64,000 bases of DNA from Prochlorococcaceae cyanobacterium jk18x22bins.40 (GTDB taxonomy: Bacteria; Cyanobacteriota; Cyanobacteriia; PCC-6307; Cyanobiaceae). The stretch is from assembly GCA_022826155.1 (NCBI GenBank), contig JAJDVL010000037.1:1-64000 (forward strand), written 5' to 3'. The position numbers and the translations under genes were made by a program. Shown one piece after another: positions 1-8,909 of the stretch (the first letter of the stretch is position 1; every line of letters begins with the position of its first letter). Below the pieces are notes generated by a model. That model worked only from the letters and a program-made list of their open reading frames with translations. It was not told the origin of the DNA and did no database searches.

Positions 1-309
1 ATCCGCTTTGTTGGCAAAGGCGAGGCAGTGAACGAGGATGTCCAGTTGGCCCCACTGGCTCTCCAGTTGCTGGAACACCGCCTCCGTCTGGTCCGGGTTC
101 TGCACGTCCATGGGCAGAAACAGGCCTGGATTGAGGGGCGCTGTCAGCTCCCGCACCTTGGCTTCAAACCGTCCCTTCTCATCCGGGAGATAGGTGATGC
201 CCAACTCGGCCCCGGCCTGGTGGAGTTGCTGGGCAATGCCCCAGGCGATGGAGCGGTTGTTGGCAATGCCGGTGACCAGGGCCTTCTTGCCGCTGAGATC
301 CAGGAGCAT
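1..309 (-). CDS. fabI: Enoyl-[acyl-carrier-protein] reductase FabI, 5' part only
   Basis: This is the first 103 codons of the NADH-dependent enoyl-ACP reductase, which performs the last reduction in each round of type II fatty acid elongation in the cytoplasm. It reads MLLDLSGKKALVTGIANN from the ATG at 309. The short-chain-dehydrogenase nucleotide-binding start (LVTGIANNRSIAWGIA) and the later DILVHCLAFA stretch are both visible and are typical of FabI. The catalytic Tyr/Lys lie beyond the window edge. The reading frame is open to base 1, so the gene is cut by the window rather than broken. It is divergent from the CAP-domain gene at 402. Confidence 0.93.
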   Translation of the reverse strand, partial: MLLDLSGKKALVTGIANNRSIAWGIAQQLHQAGAELGITYLPDEKGRFEAKVRELTAPLNPGLFLPMDVQNPDQTEAVFQQLESQWGQLDILVHCLAFANKAD

Positions 310-401
310 GGCAGCAAAGGAGCGTGTGTTGCCATTGTTCCTTAGCGGGGACCCTTGAGGGGTGGTAAAAACAGGGGAAGGCGTCCTGATGAGTAGGTCT
401 G

Positions 402-1508
402 ATGTCCAGCAATGACAGGGGGAAAGAGGTGGCTTCAGGGCATTATCTATTTTTCATGCTCATAGGAGCGCTAATTCTCGGTATGGCCGTGGGGCCAGAC
501 ATGCTGAGGGACCGTGTTCTGCAAATTTTAGATCGGTATACATCGTGTTCACAAGAAGAGTCACCACCAGTCCTATCATCCACACCATCGTCAATCTCCA
601 AACTGTCTAGCGATGAATTAAATCAGTTGCGTTATCACGCGCTCCGACTCATCAACAATGATAGAGCAGACTATGGGCTCCCGCCTATTGTACTTGGCAC
701 CAATTCCGCTGCACAGCTCCATGCTGAAGATATGCTCGTCAATGATTACTTTGGGCACTGGTGGGCTGACGGCCGCAAGCCTTATATGGTGTATACGCAA
801 ACCGGTGGCACAAGCTATGTGTCCGAGAACGCGGCAACCAGCGGCTGGACTAATGATGAATGGATCGGCAATGGGTGCGGTTTGTACGTTGACTGCACAG
901 TTCCTACGCCAAAACAGGCGATCACTAGACTTCAATGGGGCATGATGTATGACGATGCCCATGCAGATTGGGGCCATCGCGACAATATTCTGGGGGAGAC
1001 CCATCGCGCCGTGAATATCGGCATTGGATTCAATGGTCGGCGCATGACCTTTGTTCAGCACTTTGAGGGTGGAGCGGTTCAGGCCTTGCCTGGGATGCCC
1101 ATCCTGAACCAGAATTGCGAGCTGTTCCTTTCCCTTGGAAAGCGGGAGACAGGAATTGACGTCGGGGCAGTGAGCATTGCCTACGATCCACTGCCCACAC
1201 CCAAGACACCAGCACAGATTGACGCACTGAACAGCTACTGCACAGGCGGAGGGTTTACAGTCCATTGTTCCGACTCCTTTACAGCCGACATCTTGGAGCC
1301 TCCACCCCTGGGCAGCTACTACCCAAACCTTGATACGAACCAAGTGGTGGCCAGCCTATGGATGGACTCTCCTAGCCGCTTTATGCTGAGAGCCAGGATG
1401 GGCTCCCTGCTCAAAGAGCCTGGCGTGTACACTGTAATTGCTTGGCGTGACGATGGGGAAGAATGGTTTTCCGAGAAACTTGTTGAGTTATCTCTATTTA
1501 TCAAGTGA
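402..1508 (+). CDS. CAP-domain (SCP/PR-1-like) secreted or membrane-anchored protein
   Basis: This 368-residue protein has one N-terminal hydrophobic segment (about residues 15-31) that should act as a signal anchor, then a short Ser/Pro-rich linker. A CAP/SCP-like domain follows at about residues 70-225. Its signature elements are visible: helix LRLINNDRADYGLPP, HAEDMLVNDYFGHW, then HRDNILGETHRAVNIGIGF. The last roughly 140 residues are Cys-containing and I do not recognise them. CAP proteins are usually extracytoplasmic; their biochemical role is often unknown, ranging from sterol or lipid binding to proteolysis and host interaction. The gene is clearly more AT-rich than its neighbours and stands alone between fabI and the addAB block, which suggests acquisition by transfer. 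Cyanobacterial, proteobacterial and archaeal homologues are all conceivable sources. The fold call is fairly secure; the role is unknown. Confidence 0.8.
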   Translation: MSSNDRGKEVASGHYLFFMLIGALILGMAVGPDMLRDRVLQILDRYTSCSQEESPPVLSSTPSSISKLSSDELNQLRYHALRLINNDRADYGLPPIVLGTNSAAQLHAEDMLVNDYFGHWWADGRKPYMVYTQTGGTSYVSENAATSGWTNDEWIGNGCGLYVDCTVPTPKQAITRLQWGMMYDDAHADWGHRDNILGETHRAVNIGIGFNGRRMTFVQHFEGGAVQALPGMPILNQNCELFLSLGKRETGIDVGAVSIAYDPLPTPKTPAQIDALNSYCTGGGFTVHCSDSFTADILEPPPLGSYYPNLDTNQVVASLWMDSPSRFMLRARMGSLLKEPGVYTVIAWRDDGEEWFSEKLVELSLFIK

Positions 1509-2001
1509 CGGATGCGAGGGCGTCCCATGGGGGAGGTTGTCCTACACTCCAACGGTTGGCGGCGGTCATCGCTATTGCCGCCCTGTGCCCTTGAGCGCCA
1601 TGATGCAACCCTTGAACTCGCAGCGGGCCAGTCCTCGGAACAGCTTGTCACCCATAGGCTTTCTCCTCAGGATGGGGGCTACGGGAGTGGTTGGCTCCTT
1701 CTTTGCGATGCCCTTGTCGGAAACCGGAGGGTATTAAGTCTCATTCAATTAAGCCCAGCTTTCTCCATCTCTCTTCAATCTGTCCGCCATCCACTACCCC
1801 GTGCCTCTGTGTCTGCATTTTTTCTCAGGCAATAGGCCACATTCCTGGAAGAAGCGTATTCAAAGAACTCAAAGATATTCCATTGACTGCACGGAACCCT
1901 AGGTCGTTGGCTTGTGTAGAAAACCCCCGCCAGGCCGCCCATGGCCGCCACAACTAGCAAGGTCTTCTTCCTGGAAGGCCTGATAGCCGCCTTAGGGCAC
2001 A

Positions 2002-2111
2002 TCTGAACAAGTCGGAGTCGTCCGCCATCAGGCTCTCACTTTTCCTGTCTCTACCAGGCTTCCCAAAAGCTCATCAAAGCCCCAAGGAGACTTGTTCAGA
2101 GGTTCCTTGGG
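2002..2111. repeat. Inverted-repeat pair and nested hairpin, possible relic mobile-element ends
   Basis: TCTGAACAAGTC at 2002-2013 is repeated exactly in inverted orientation (GACTTGTTCAGA) at 2089-2100, 75 bases apart. Similarity continues weakly outward. Overlapping it, CCCAAGGA at 2081-2088 pairs with TCCTTGGG at 2104-2111, giving an 8-base stem around a 15-base loop. The first pair resembles terminal inverted repeats of a very short non-autonomous element. No transposase or target duplication is visible. Confidence 0.4.
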
Positions 2112-2303
2112 ATCGATCAGATTTGCCATAGCAACGGGCAGGGAAGTTGACAGCACAAATTCCAGCAGCACCACTGGCCCCACCTTCACCAACCATTCCT
2201 TTTGTGACAGATTGTTGAGATTGTCGTTCTGGCTATCCTTCCCTTGAATTGGCCCTGAAGCGATCCAACAGCCCCCGCTTCTTGTGTCCTGCCGATGTGC
2301 AGA
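2028..2303 (-). other. Open frame without a start codon, possible 3' remnant of a gene
   Basis: Between in-frame stops at 2306-2304 and 2030-2028 there are 91 open codons. The translation has protein-like composition: NLSQKEWLVKVGPVVLLEF, then LPVAMANLIDPKEPL and WGFDELLGSL. There is no plausible start before the middle of the frame, so if it was ever coding, the 5' part has been lost. I do not recognise the family. The inverted repeat ending at 2100 lies inside it. The alternative is chance openness in a non-coding stretch. Confidence 0.22.
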
Positions 2304-2379
2304 TCAGCATTGTTCCATGTTGGAGTGTCAACCCTTGCCGGCTTAGAATTTTTTTCCTGCCTTGCCAGGCCCGTTGACC

Positions 2380-5300
2380 ATGGCCACCCTATTCGAGCCA
2401 ACGGCTTCGCCACGGGTCTATGGCCTGCCGCCAGGGGTGGACTTCCCCAAGGCTTTGTTGAAGGGTCTCAGGGAGCGCCTCCACGATCAGCCACCGGAAG
2501 CCTTGGCCCGGATTCATCTGGTGGTGAACAGCCAGCGCATGAAGCGACGACTGGAGCAGCTCCTCCACGGCGCCACCCCATGCCTGCTGCCCGCCATCCA
2601 CTTGGTAGCCACCTACCACGGCAATGCGCCCCAGGCCCTGCTGCTGCCCCCCGCGATTCCTTCCCTGCGACGCCAGTTGCAGTTGGGTCGGCTCATTGGC
2701 AAGCTGCTGGAGCGGCAGCCGGATCTGGCGCCACGCGCCTGCCGCTATTCCCTGGCCAAGAGCCTGGCCCGCCTCATGGACGAACTCCAGGACGAGGGTA
2801 TTGATCCCCAGGTCGTCCGGGATCTGGACGTGGGGGAGCTCTCGGGCCACTGGCAGCGCTCCCGGACGTTCCTCGGCCTTGTGCAGGAGTATCTCCAAGC
2901 CATCGGCGGCCTGGATGTCCGGGAGCGACAGCGCCGGGTGATCGAGGAATTGGCCAGCCACTGGCGGAGCCACCCCCCCAGCCACCCGGTAATTGTGGCT
3001 GGCTCCACGGGCTCCAGAGGCAGCACCCGGTTGCTGATGCAGGCTGTGGCCCGCCTGGAACAGGGGGCGCTGGTGTTGCCGGGGTTCGACTTTGATCTAC
3101 CCGCTGCGGTGTGGTCCCGGCTGGGTCCAACCGGATCCCCGTCGGCCCATCCTCTGGAAGACCACCCCCAGCAACGGTTCTGGCAACTGCTGCAAGACCT
3201 CCGGATGGACTCCCATGGGGTGCAGCCCTGGACAGAGGCCCAGGTGGTTGCCCCGGCGCGCAACCGCCTGGTGTCCTTGGCGTTGCGCCCGGCGCCGGTG
3301 ACGGATGCCTGGCTGGCGGAGGGTCCGTCCCTGGGCCACCTGGGCACAGCCACGGAAGGATTGACCCTGCTGGAGGCCCCCGGGTTACGCCAGGAGGCCC
3401 TCGCCATCGCGCTGCGGCTGCGCCAGGCCTTGGGGGACGGCCACAAGGCCGCCCTGATGACGCCGGATCGTCGCCTGGCGCGCCATGTGAGCGCGGCATT
3501 GGATCGTTGGGACGTTGTTGCCGACGACAGCGCGGGCTTGCCGTTGCAACTGTCCCCACCGGGGCGATTCCTGCAGCAGGTGGCGCAGCTCATGACCCGG
3601 CCCCTCACCACCAGTCGTCTGCTGAGCCTGCTCCAGCATCCCCTGTGCCACGCCGGTGCTGCCCGAACGACCCATTTGCGCCATAGCCGCACCCTGGAAC
3701 TCTGGTTGCGGAAGGAGAGCCATTCCTTCCCCAAGACAACCGTGCTGCAAGCCTTCACCCGGAGGCAGCAGCAACACGCCCCTGCCCCATCCACCACGCC
3801 AACAGAGACAACCTGGATCCACTGGCTGAATGCCTGCCTGTCGGAACCGCTGCAAGGGGAACAGCCGCTGGGGGATTGGGTCCGGCGGCTGCAAGAGGTG
3901 TCGTTACGGCTGGTGGCCGGCTGTGATGCCGATACAGCCAACGGGGCAGACTACGCCAACAGCCCCCTCTGGAAGCAGGAGGCTGGCAGGACAGCCCGGA
4001 AGGTGGTGGCGGCGTTGGCGCAGGAGGCCCCTGAGGGCGGCGCCATGGATGCCCTGGCCTTTGAGGAGCTGTTGCGGAACCTGCTGTCTGCCGAGGCGGT
4101 GCGCAACCCGGAGCCCGAGACCGGCAAGGTGGTCGTCTGGAGCCCTTGGGAGGCCCGTTCCCACGATGCTCAACTCCTCGTCCTCGGCGGTCTCAACGAA
4201 GGCTGTTGGCCGGAGGCCATGGCGCCGGATCCATGGCTCAACCGCCCCATGCGGCGCCAGGCAGGGCTGCCGCTGCCCGAACACCTGCTGGGCCTGGCGG
4301 CCCATGACCTGCAACAGGCCGTTGCCGCACCCCAGGTGTGGCTGAGCCGCTCCACCCGCTCCGATGGTGGGGAGACGGTGCCCTGCCGCTGGCTGAATCG
4401 GCTCGTCAACCTGCTCCGTGGTCTGCCGGAACAGGGCGGTCCCCAGTGTCTGGAGGCCATGGCTCAACGGGGACAACAGTGGCTGGCTTGGGCGAAGGAG
4501 TTGGAGAACCCCCCGGAGAAAACCACACCGGACCTGGTGGCAGCGCCACGTCCCTGTCCGTCCCCACCGGTGGCGACCCGCCCGAAGAAGCTTTCCGTCA
4601 CGGAGATTCGCACCCTGGTGAAAGACCCCTACAGCATTTACGCCAAACACGTGTTGCGCCTGAAGCCGCTGAATCCCGTTGAACAAGGTCCTGATGCCCT
4701 GTTGCGGGGTGTGGCCATCCACCGGGTGATGGAGCGTTTTCTCCGCGCCATCCAGGGGGACCCCGCGGCACTGGATCCCGACCGACGGTCCCGGACCCGA
4801 GACAACTTCATGGAGCTGGCTGAGGACACCCTCAGGGACATGGTTCCATGGCCTGCGGTCCAGCGGCTCTGGTTGGCCCGTCTGGATCGGCTAGCGGACT
4901 GGTTTCTCAATACGGAGGTGGAGCGGCGGAAGGAGGGGCAACCCTTCGACTTTGAAGTGAAGGGTGAGACACCATTGGATTTGCATTCGGAAGACGGGCA
5001 ACCGTTCCGGTTTGTGCTGAGCGCCAGGGCGGATCGCATTGACAAAACCTCTGACGGCTGGCTGGTTTACGACTACAAAACCGGCACGATTCCCAGCAAA
5101 AAGGAGCAGGAGATTGCGGATAAACAGTTACTCCTGGAGGTGGCCATGGTGGAGAGAGGTGCATTCCCAACGATTCCACCCGGCCAGGCCAGGGCATGGT
5201 TCATTGGCCTGGGCAGCAACCCGGATCAGCAACCAGCCGCCGGCCAGGAGAGCAGTGAGGAGGTGTGGCGTCGTCTCCACGCCTTGTTGTATTCCTACCT

Positions 5301-5427
5301 GAACCCCCACAAGGGTTACCAGTCCCGCCGCCTGCTGCGCGCCGAACTTCCCGGAACCTATGACCATCTTGCCCGCTTTGGCGAATGGGACAGCGCCACA
5401 ACAGCCTACCCCCAGGAGATTGCGTGA
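2380..5427 (+). CDS. addB: Double-strand break repair protein AddB, alphaproteobacterial type
   Basis: This is the AddB subunit (1015 residues) of the AddAB helicase-nuclease, which processes DNA ends for RecA-dependent repair. The N-terminus SPRVYGLPPGVDFPKALL and the tract LVKDPYSIYAKHVLRLKPL are hallmarks of the alphaproteobacterial AddB family. The C-terminal PD-(D/E)XK nuclease is visible: RGVAIHRVMERFL, then SARADRIDK and VYDYKTG with the catalytic Asp and Lys. The four cysteines of the iron-sulfur cluster of Bacillus AddB are not seen in this domain. I chose the ATG at 2380 rather than the TTG at 2362 because it gives the family N-terminus. The end overlaps addA by 4 bases (GTGA), so the two are co-translated. 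Marine Synechococcus generally carries RecBCD instead, so transfer is likely. Confidence 0.87.
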   Translation: MATLFEPTASPRVYGLPPGVDFPKALLKGLRERLHDQPPEALARIHLVVNSQRMKRRLEQLLHGATPCLLPAIHLVATYHGNAPQALLLPPAIPSLRRQLQLGRLIGKLLERQPDLAPRACRYSLAKSLARLMDELQDEGIDPQVVRDLDVGELSGHWQRSRTFLGLVQEYLQAIGGLDVRERQRRVIEELASHWRSHPPSHPVIVAGSTGSRGSTRLLMQAVARLEQGALVLPGFDFDLPAAVWSRLGPTGSPSAHPLEDHPQQRFWQLLQDLRMDSHGVQPWTEAQVVAPARNRLVSLALRPAPVTDAWLAEGPSLGHLGTATEGLTLLEAPGLRQEALAIALRLRQALGDGHKAALMTPDRRLARHVSAALDRWDVVADDSAGLPLQLSPPGRFLQQVAQLMTRPLTTSRLLSLLQHPLCHAGAARTTHLRHSRTLELWLRKESHSFPKTTVLQAFTRRQQQHAPAPSTTPTETTWIHWLNACLSEPLQGEQPLGDWVRRLQEVSLRLVAGCDADTANGADYANSPLWKQEAGRTARKVVAALAQEAPEGGAMDALAFEELLRNLLSAEAVRNPEPETGKVVVWSPWEARSHDAQLLVLGGLNEGCWPEAMAPDPWLNRPMRRQAGLPLPEHLLGLAAHDLQQAVAAPQVWLSRSTRSDGGETVPCRWLNRLVNLLRGLPEQGGPQCLEAMAQRGQQWLAWAKELENPPEKTTPDLVAAPRPCPSPPVATRPKKLSVTEIRTLVKDPYSIYAKHVLRLKPLNPVEQGPDALLRGVAIHRVMERFLRAIQGDPAALDPDRRSRTRDNFMELAEDTLRDMVPWPAVQRLWLARLDRLADWFLNTEVERRKEGQPFDFEVKGETPLDLHSEDGQPFRFVLSARADRIDKTSDGWLVYDYKTGTIPSKKEQEIADKQLLLEVAMVERGAFPTIPPGQARAWFIGLGSNPDQQPAAGQESSEEVWRRLHALLYSYLNPHKGYQSRRLLRAELPGTYDHLARFGEWDSATTAYPQEIA

Positions 5428-8400
5428 ATCGGGATCCCGCCACTGAACGTCAGGTCCAGGCGGCCCAACCGGACCGCTCCACCTGGCTGGCCGCCAATGC
5501 CGGTTCCGGCAAAACACGGGTGCTCACCAACCGGGTGGCGCGGCTGCTGTTCCGTGGCACCCGCCCCGAGCAGATTCTCTGCATCACCTACACCAAGGCG
5601 GCGGCGGCAGAGATGCAGAACCGGTTGTTTCATACCCTGGGGGAATGGGCCATGCTGCCGGATTCCCGCTTGCGCCAGAAATTGGATGCACTGGGGGAGA
5701 CGGAGCTTACCTCTCAACGGTTGCGCCACGCCCGCACCCTGTTTGCCTGCGCCCTTGAAACCCCGGGCGGCCTGCAAATCCAGACCATCCACGCCTTCTG
5801 CGCCCGTTTGCTGCGCCGTTTCCCCCTGGAGGCCGGGGTGAGCCCCCAGTTTGTGGAAATGGACGACCACGACATGAACAGGCTGATTCATCAAATCGTT
5901 CAATCCATGGCCGAAGGCCCGCAAGCAGCCTTGCTGGATGGGTTGGCGGGCCAACTCGGCGGGGCAGACAGCCTGAGCAAAGTGGTTCTCCAGGTGGTGA
6001 ACAACCGTGGGGCATTCCCGCAACATCCCCTCCCATGGCTCCGGTTACTGGAGAGTTTCTCCCTTCCCCCCACCATCACGGAACAAACTCTGGTGGACCA
6101 GGTGTTTCAGCCGGGTGACCTGGACTTGCTGGCCCAACTGCGCACCCGATTGGAAGAGAGCAGCGGCAAGAGGGATCAAGATGCGGCGAAGAAATTGGCA
6201 TCCTTGGCGGCAGCCAACCCAACCGGGGCGGACATGGGGTTGCTGGAAGGCGTGCTGCTTACGGGGGCCACTGCCAGGAAACCCTACACAGCAAAAATTG
6301 GTGCCTTCCCCACCAAGGCCCTACGCCAAACCATGGCGTCTCTGATGCCGCCATTGGAGGCATTGATGGAGAGGGTTGAGCAGGCGAGATCCCAACGTCT
6401 GGGGCTGGCGGCCGCTCAGCGCTCCATGGTCCTGCACACCTTCGCTGCGGCATTTTTGTCTCTATATGCCCAGGAGAAACAACAACGGGGCTGGCTGGAT
6501 TTTGATGACCTGATTCAGAAGTCCGGAGATCTTCTTCAGGATTCTTCCGTGGCGGATTGGGTGTTGTTCCGTCTGGACCGCGGCGTGGATCACGTTCTGA
6601 TAGATGAAGCGCAAGACACCAGCCCGGTCCAGTGGGACGTGATTGACAAGCTCACTCAGGAATTCAGCAGCGGCGAAGGGTCCCGGGAGCTGCAGCGCAC
6701 CATCTTTGTGGTGGGAGATAAAAAGCAATCCATTTACTCTTTCCAGGGTGCAGATCCCACAGCCTTTGATGATATGACAGGTGTCTTTGAGGAGCGACTA
6801 CAAGGGGCGAACCTGGAGCTGCAGCGACTCCATTTGGAATACTCCTTTCGCTCGGCGCCGGTGATTCTCAAGCTGGTGGATGCCGTATTCAAGGGGGAAG
6901 AGGCAGAGAAGGCCGGCTTCTCTGCCCAGGAGCACCACAGGGCTTTCAAAACAGCCTTGCCGGGGCGGGTGGATCTATGGCCGTTGGTGCCCAGGACAGC
7001 AGGGGCGGAACAACCATCGTGGAGCGACGCCAGGGAGTACATCCACCCCCGGCCTCCCGCCAAGGTGCTGGCGGAGCAGGTGGCCACATTCGTCCACGGC
7101 CTCATCCACAGTGGGGAAACCGTCCCCGTCACCACAGGGGATGGCAGCATCCAGCGGCGTGCTGTTCGGCCCGAAGACGTGTTGATTCTGGTGCAGCGCC
7201 GCTCCGACCTGTTTACAGAAATCATTGCCGCTTGCAAGGCCAGAAAGTTACTGATTGCCGGCAAGGATCGCCTCAAGGTGGCTGCTGAATTGGCGGTAAA
7301 AGATGTCATGGCGCTGCTCCGCTTTCTGGCCACACCAGCGGATGACCTGTCTCTGGCGGAAGCATTGAAGTCTCCCATCTTCGGTTGGACTGAACAACAA
7401 CTCTTCTCTCTGGCCCACCACCGCCCTCCGGGCTGTTTCCTGGGGCAGGCACTCCGGAACCAGTCAACTCACCACGGCAAGACGGTTGATATTCTGGAGG
7501 ATCTGCGCAACAAGACAGATTATTTACGGCCCTATGAGTTGCTGGAGCGCATTCTGACCCGCCACGGCGCCCGGCAACATCTGATGGGACGATTGGGGCC
7601 GGAAGCGGAAGACGGAATTGATGCCCTGCTGGCCCAGGCCCTGGCCTATGAAACAACGGAAATTCCCAGCCTCACGGGTTTTGTGGCCTGGGCCACCACA
7701 GACGCCTTCGAGGTAAAACGCCAGCTCAGCGAAGCCGGTGACATGGTGCGGGTGATGACGGTGCATGGCGCCAAAGGCCTGGAGGCCCCCATCGTAATCT
7801 TGCCGGATACGATGTTTACCAAGCGCAATCCCGGGGCAGATCAACTCCTTCGGACCACCGATCAGCAACTGCTCTGGAACACCAGAATCACGGAGCGCCC
7901 GGATCATCTTCATGAAGCCGTTGCTGCACAACAGCAAAAGGAGCAGGAAGAGCGCATGAGACTACTTTACGTGGCCATGACCCGTGCCCAGAGCTGGCTC
8001 GTTGTGGCCGGTGCTGGTGAAGTGAAAGAAGATAAAGAAGATGGGGCAAAGAATTGGTACGATCACGTGCAGGAAGGAATCCAACGGGTTGCCGATGCCG
8101 TGAATACCGGTGCGGTGCAAGGAATTGCTGTCCAACATGTGCAACGAGAAAAAGGACGGGGGGGAAATTATTATCCCGATGGGGAGATCCTGCGGCTCGG
8201 TTCTGGGGACTGGTGCGCCCCGGAGCAACAGCAGGATGATCAGCATTCCGGACAGCAACTACCCGACTTGCCCAGCCATCTGTTGAATCCGCCGCTGCGT
8301 CAGGAACCCGTGGCAGAGCCGATGGTCACCAATCCATCCAGGCTGGACGGGGACAAGGCCTTACCTGGTGAGGCCGGGCTGCGTCAGGACCTGGCCATGG

Positions 8401-8909
8401 CGCGGGGCACAGCCATTCATCGCCTGCTGGAAGCACTGCCCGCCATCCCCCCGGCGTTCCAGAACGACGTGGCTGCCCAACTCCTGCATCAATGCCTGCA
8501 CGAAGACCATTCATTCAGTGAATCCGAGTGGGACGGCATGATCCAGGAGGCAGTGGAGGTGTTGAGCGCGCCCGCCCTGGCGGAGGTATTCGCCGAAGAT
8601 GCCCTGACGGAGGTGGGTTTCAGTGTCACCGTGGACGGCCAGCCCATGCAAGGCGTCATGGACCGGGTGCTGGTGCGCCCCGACAAGGTGGTGGTGATTG
8701 ACTTCAAAACCAACGCCACCGTGCCCACCACCCCGGAGGATTGCCCGGAGGGCATTCTTCGTCAAATGGGCGCCTACAGACGGGCCCTCGCCACCCTTTA
8801 CCCGGACCGCCCCGCCGAAGCCGCCGTCCTCTGGACCCGAACCGCCACCATGATGCCGCTTCCCGGCGCGCTTCTCCAGGACACCTGGCAGCACGGTCAA
8901 CCGGCGTAG
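5424..8909 (+). CDS. addA: Double-strand break repair helicase AddA, alphaproteobacterial type
   Basis: This is a UvrD/Rep-type superfamily 1 helicase fused to a C-terminal nuclease, the motor subunit of AddAB. Walker A (AANAGSGKT) lies near residue 23 and is followed by [11 protein letters not shown]. Motif II is [10 protein letters not shown], motif [19 protein letters not shown], motif [11 protein letters not shown] and motif [15 protein letters not shown]. The C-terminal nuclease shows [20 protein letters not shown] and [10 protein letters not shown] with its catalytic Asp and Lys. I prefer the GTG at 5424 over an upstream ATG at 5385. It has an AGGAG five bases upstream, overlaps the addB stop, and yields [14 protein letters not shown] as the N-terminus. 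The 3' end runs 13 bases into convergent gcvP. All catalytic motifs are intact, so the pair is probably functional. Confidence 0.9.
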   Translation: MNRDPATERQVQAAQPDRSTWLAANAGSGKTRVLTNRVARLLFRGTRPEQILCITYTKAAAAEMQNRLFHTLGEWAMLPDSRLRQKLDALGETELTSQRLRHARTLFACALETPGGLQIQTIHAFCARLLRRFPLEAGVSPQFVEMDDHDMNRLIHQIVQSMAEGPQAALLDGLAGQLGGADSLSKVVLQVVNNRGAFPQHPLPWLRLLESFSLPPTITEQTLVDQVFQPGDLDLLAQLRTRLEESSGKRDQDAAKKLASLAAANPTGADMGLLEGVLLTGATARKPYTAKIGAFPTKALRQTMASLMPPLEALMERVEQARSQRLGLAAAQRSMVLHTFAAAFLSLYAQEKQQRGWLDFDDLIQKSGDLLQDSSVADWVLFRLDRGVDHVLIDEAQDTSPVQWDVIDKLTQEFSSGEGSRELQRTIFVVGDKKQSIYSFQGADPTAFDDMTGVFEERLQGANLELQRLHLEYSFRSAPVILKLVDAVFKGEEAEKAGFSAQEHHRAFKTALPGRVDLWPLVPRTAGAEQPSWSDAREYIHPRPPAKVLAEQVATFVHGLIHSGETVPVTTGDGSIQRRAVRPEDVLILVQRRSDLFTEIIAACKARKLLIAGKDRLKVAAELAVKDVMALLRFLATPADDLSLAEALKSPIFGWTEQQLFSLAHHRPPGCFLGQALRNQSTHHGKTVDILEDLRNKTDYLRPYELLERILTRHGARQHLMGRLGPEAEDGIDALLAQALAYETTEIPSLTGFVAWATTDAFEVKRQLSEAGDMVRVMTVHGAKGLEAPIVILPDTMFTKRNPGADQLLRTTDQQLLWNTRITERPDHLHEAVAAQQQKEQEERMRLLYVAMTRAQSWLVVAGAGEVKEDKEDGAKNWYDHVQEGIQRVADAVNTGAVQGIAVQHVQREKGRGGNYYPDGEILRLGSGDWCAPEQQQDDQHSGQQLPDLPSHLLNPPLRQEPVAEPMVTNPSRLDGDKALPGEAGLRQDLAMARGTAIHRLLEALPAIPPAFQNDVAAQLLHQCLHEDHSFSESEWDGMIQEAVEVLSAPALAEVFAEDALTEVGFSVTVDGQPMQGVMDRVLVRPDKVVVIDFKTNATVPTTPEDCPEGILRQMGAYRRALATLYPDRPAEAAVLWTRTATMMPLPGALLQDTWQHGQPA

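Larger units (their letters stand above)
1509..2379. other. Long stretch without a recognisable intact gene
   Basis: About 870 bases separate the CAP-domain gene from addB. Short open frames occur on both strands, but none has a recognisable domain or consistent codon use. A minus-strand frame at 1775-2002 encodes one hydrophobic stretch (about 15 residues) and nothing else I can place. The second half contains the inverted repeats and open-frame remnant listed separately. The base composition is lower in GC than the flanking genes. This looks like degraded or acquired DNA. Confidence 0.5.

Noticed and set aside
1775-2002. Minus-strand frame with one hydrophobic stretch
   Set aside because: Only about 15 residues look membrane-like, the rest has no protein-like pattern, and it ends at the inverted repeat.
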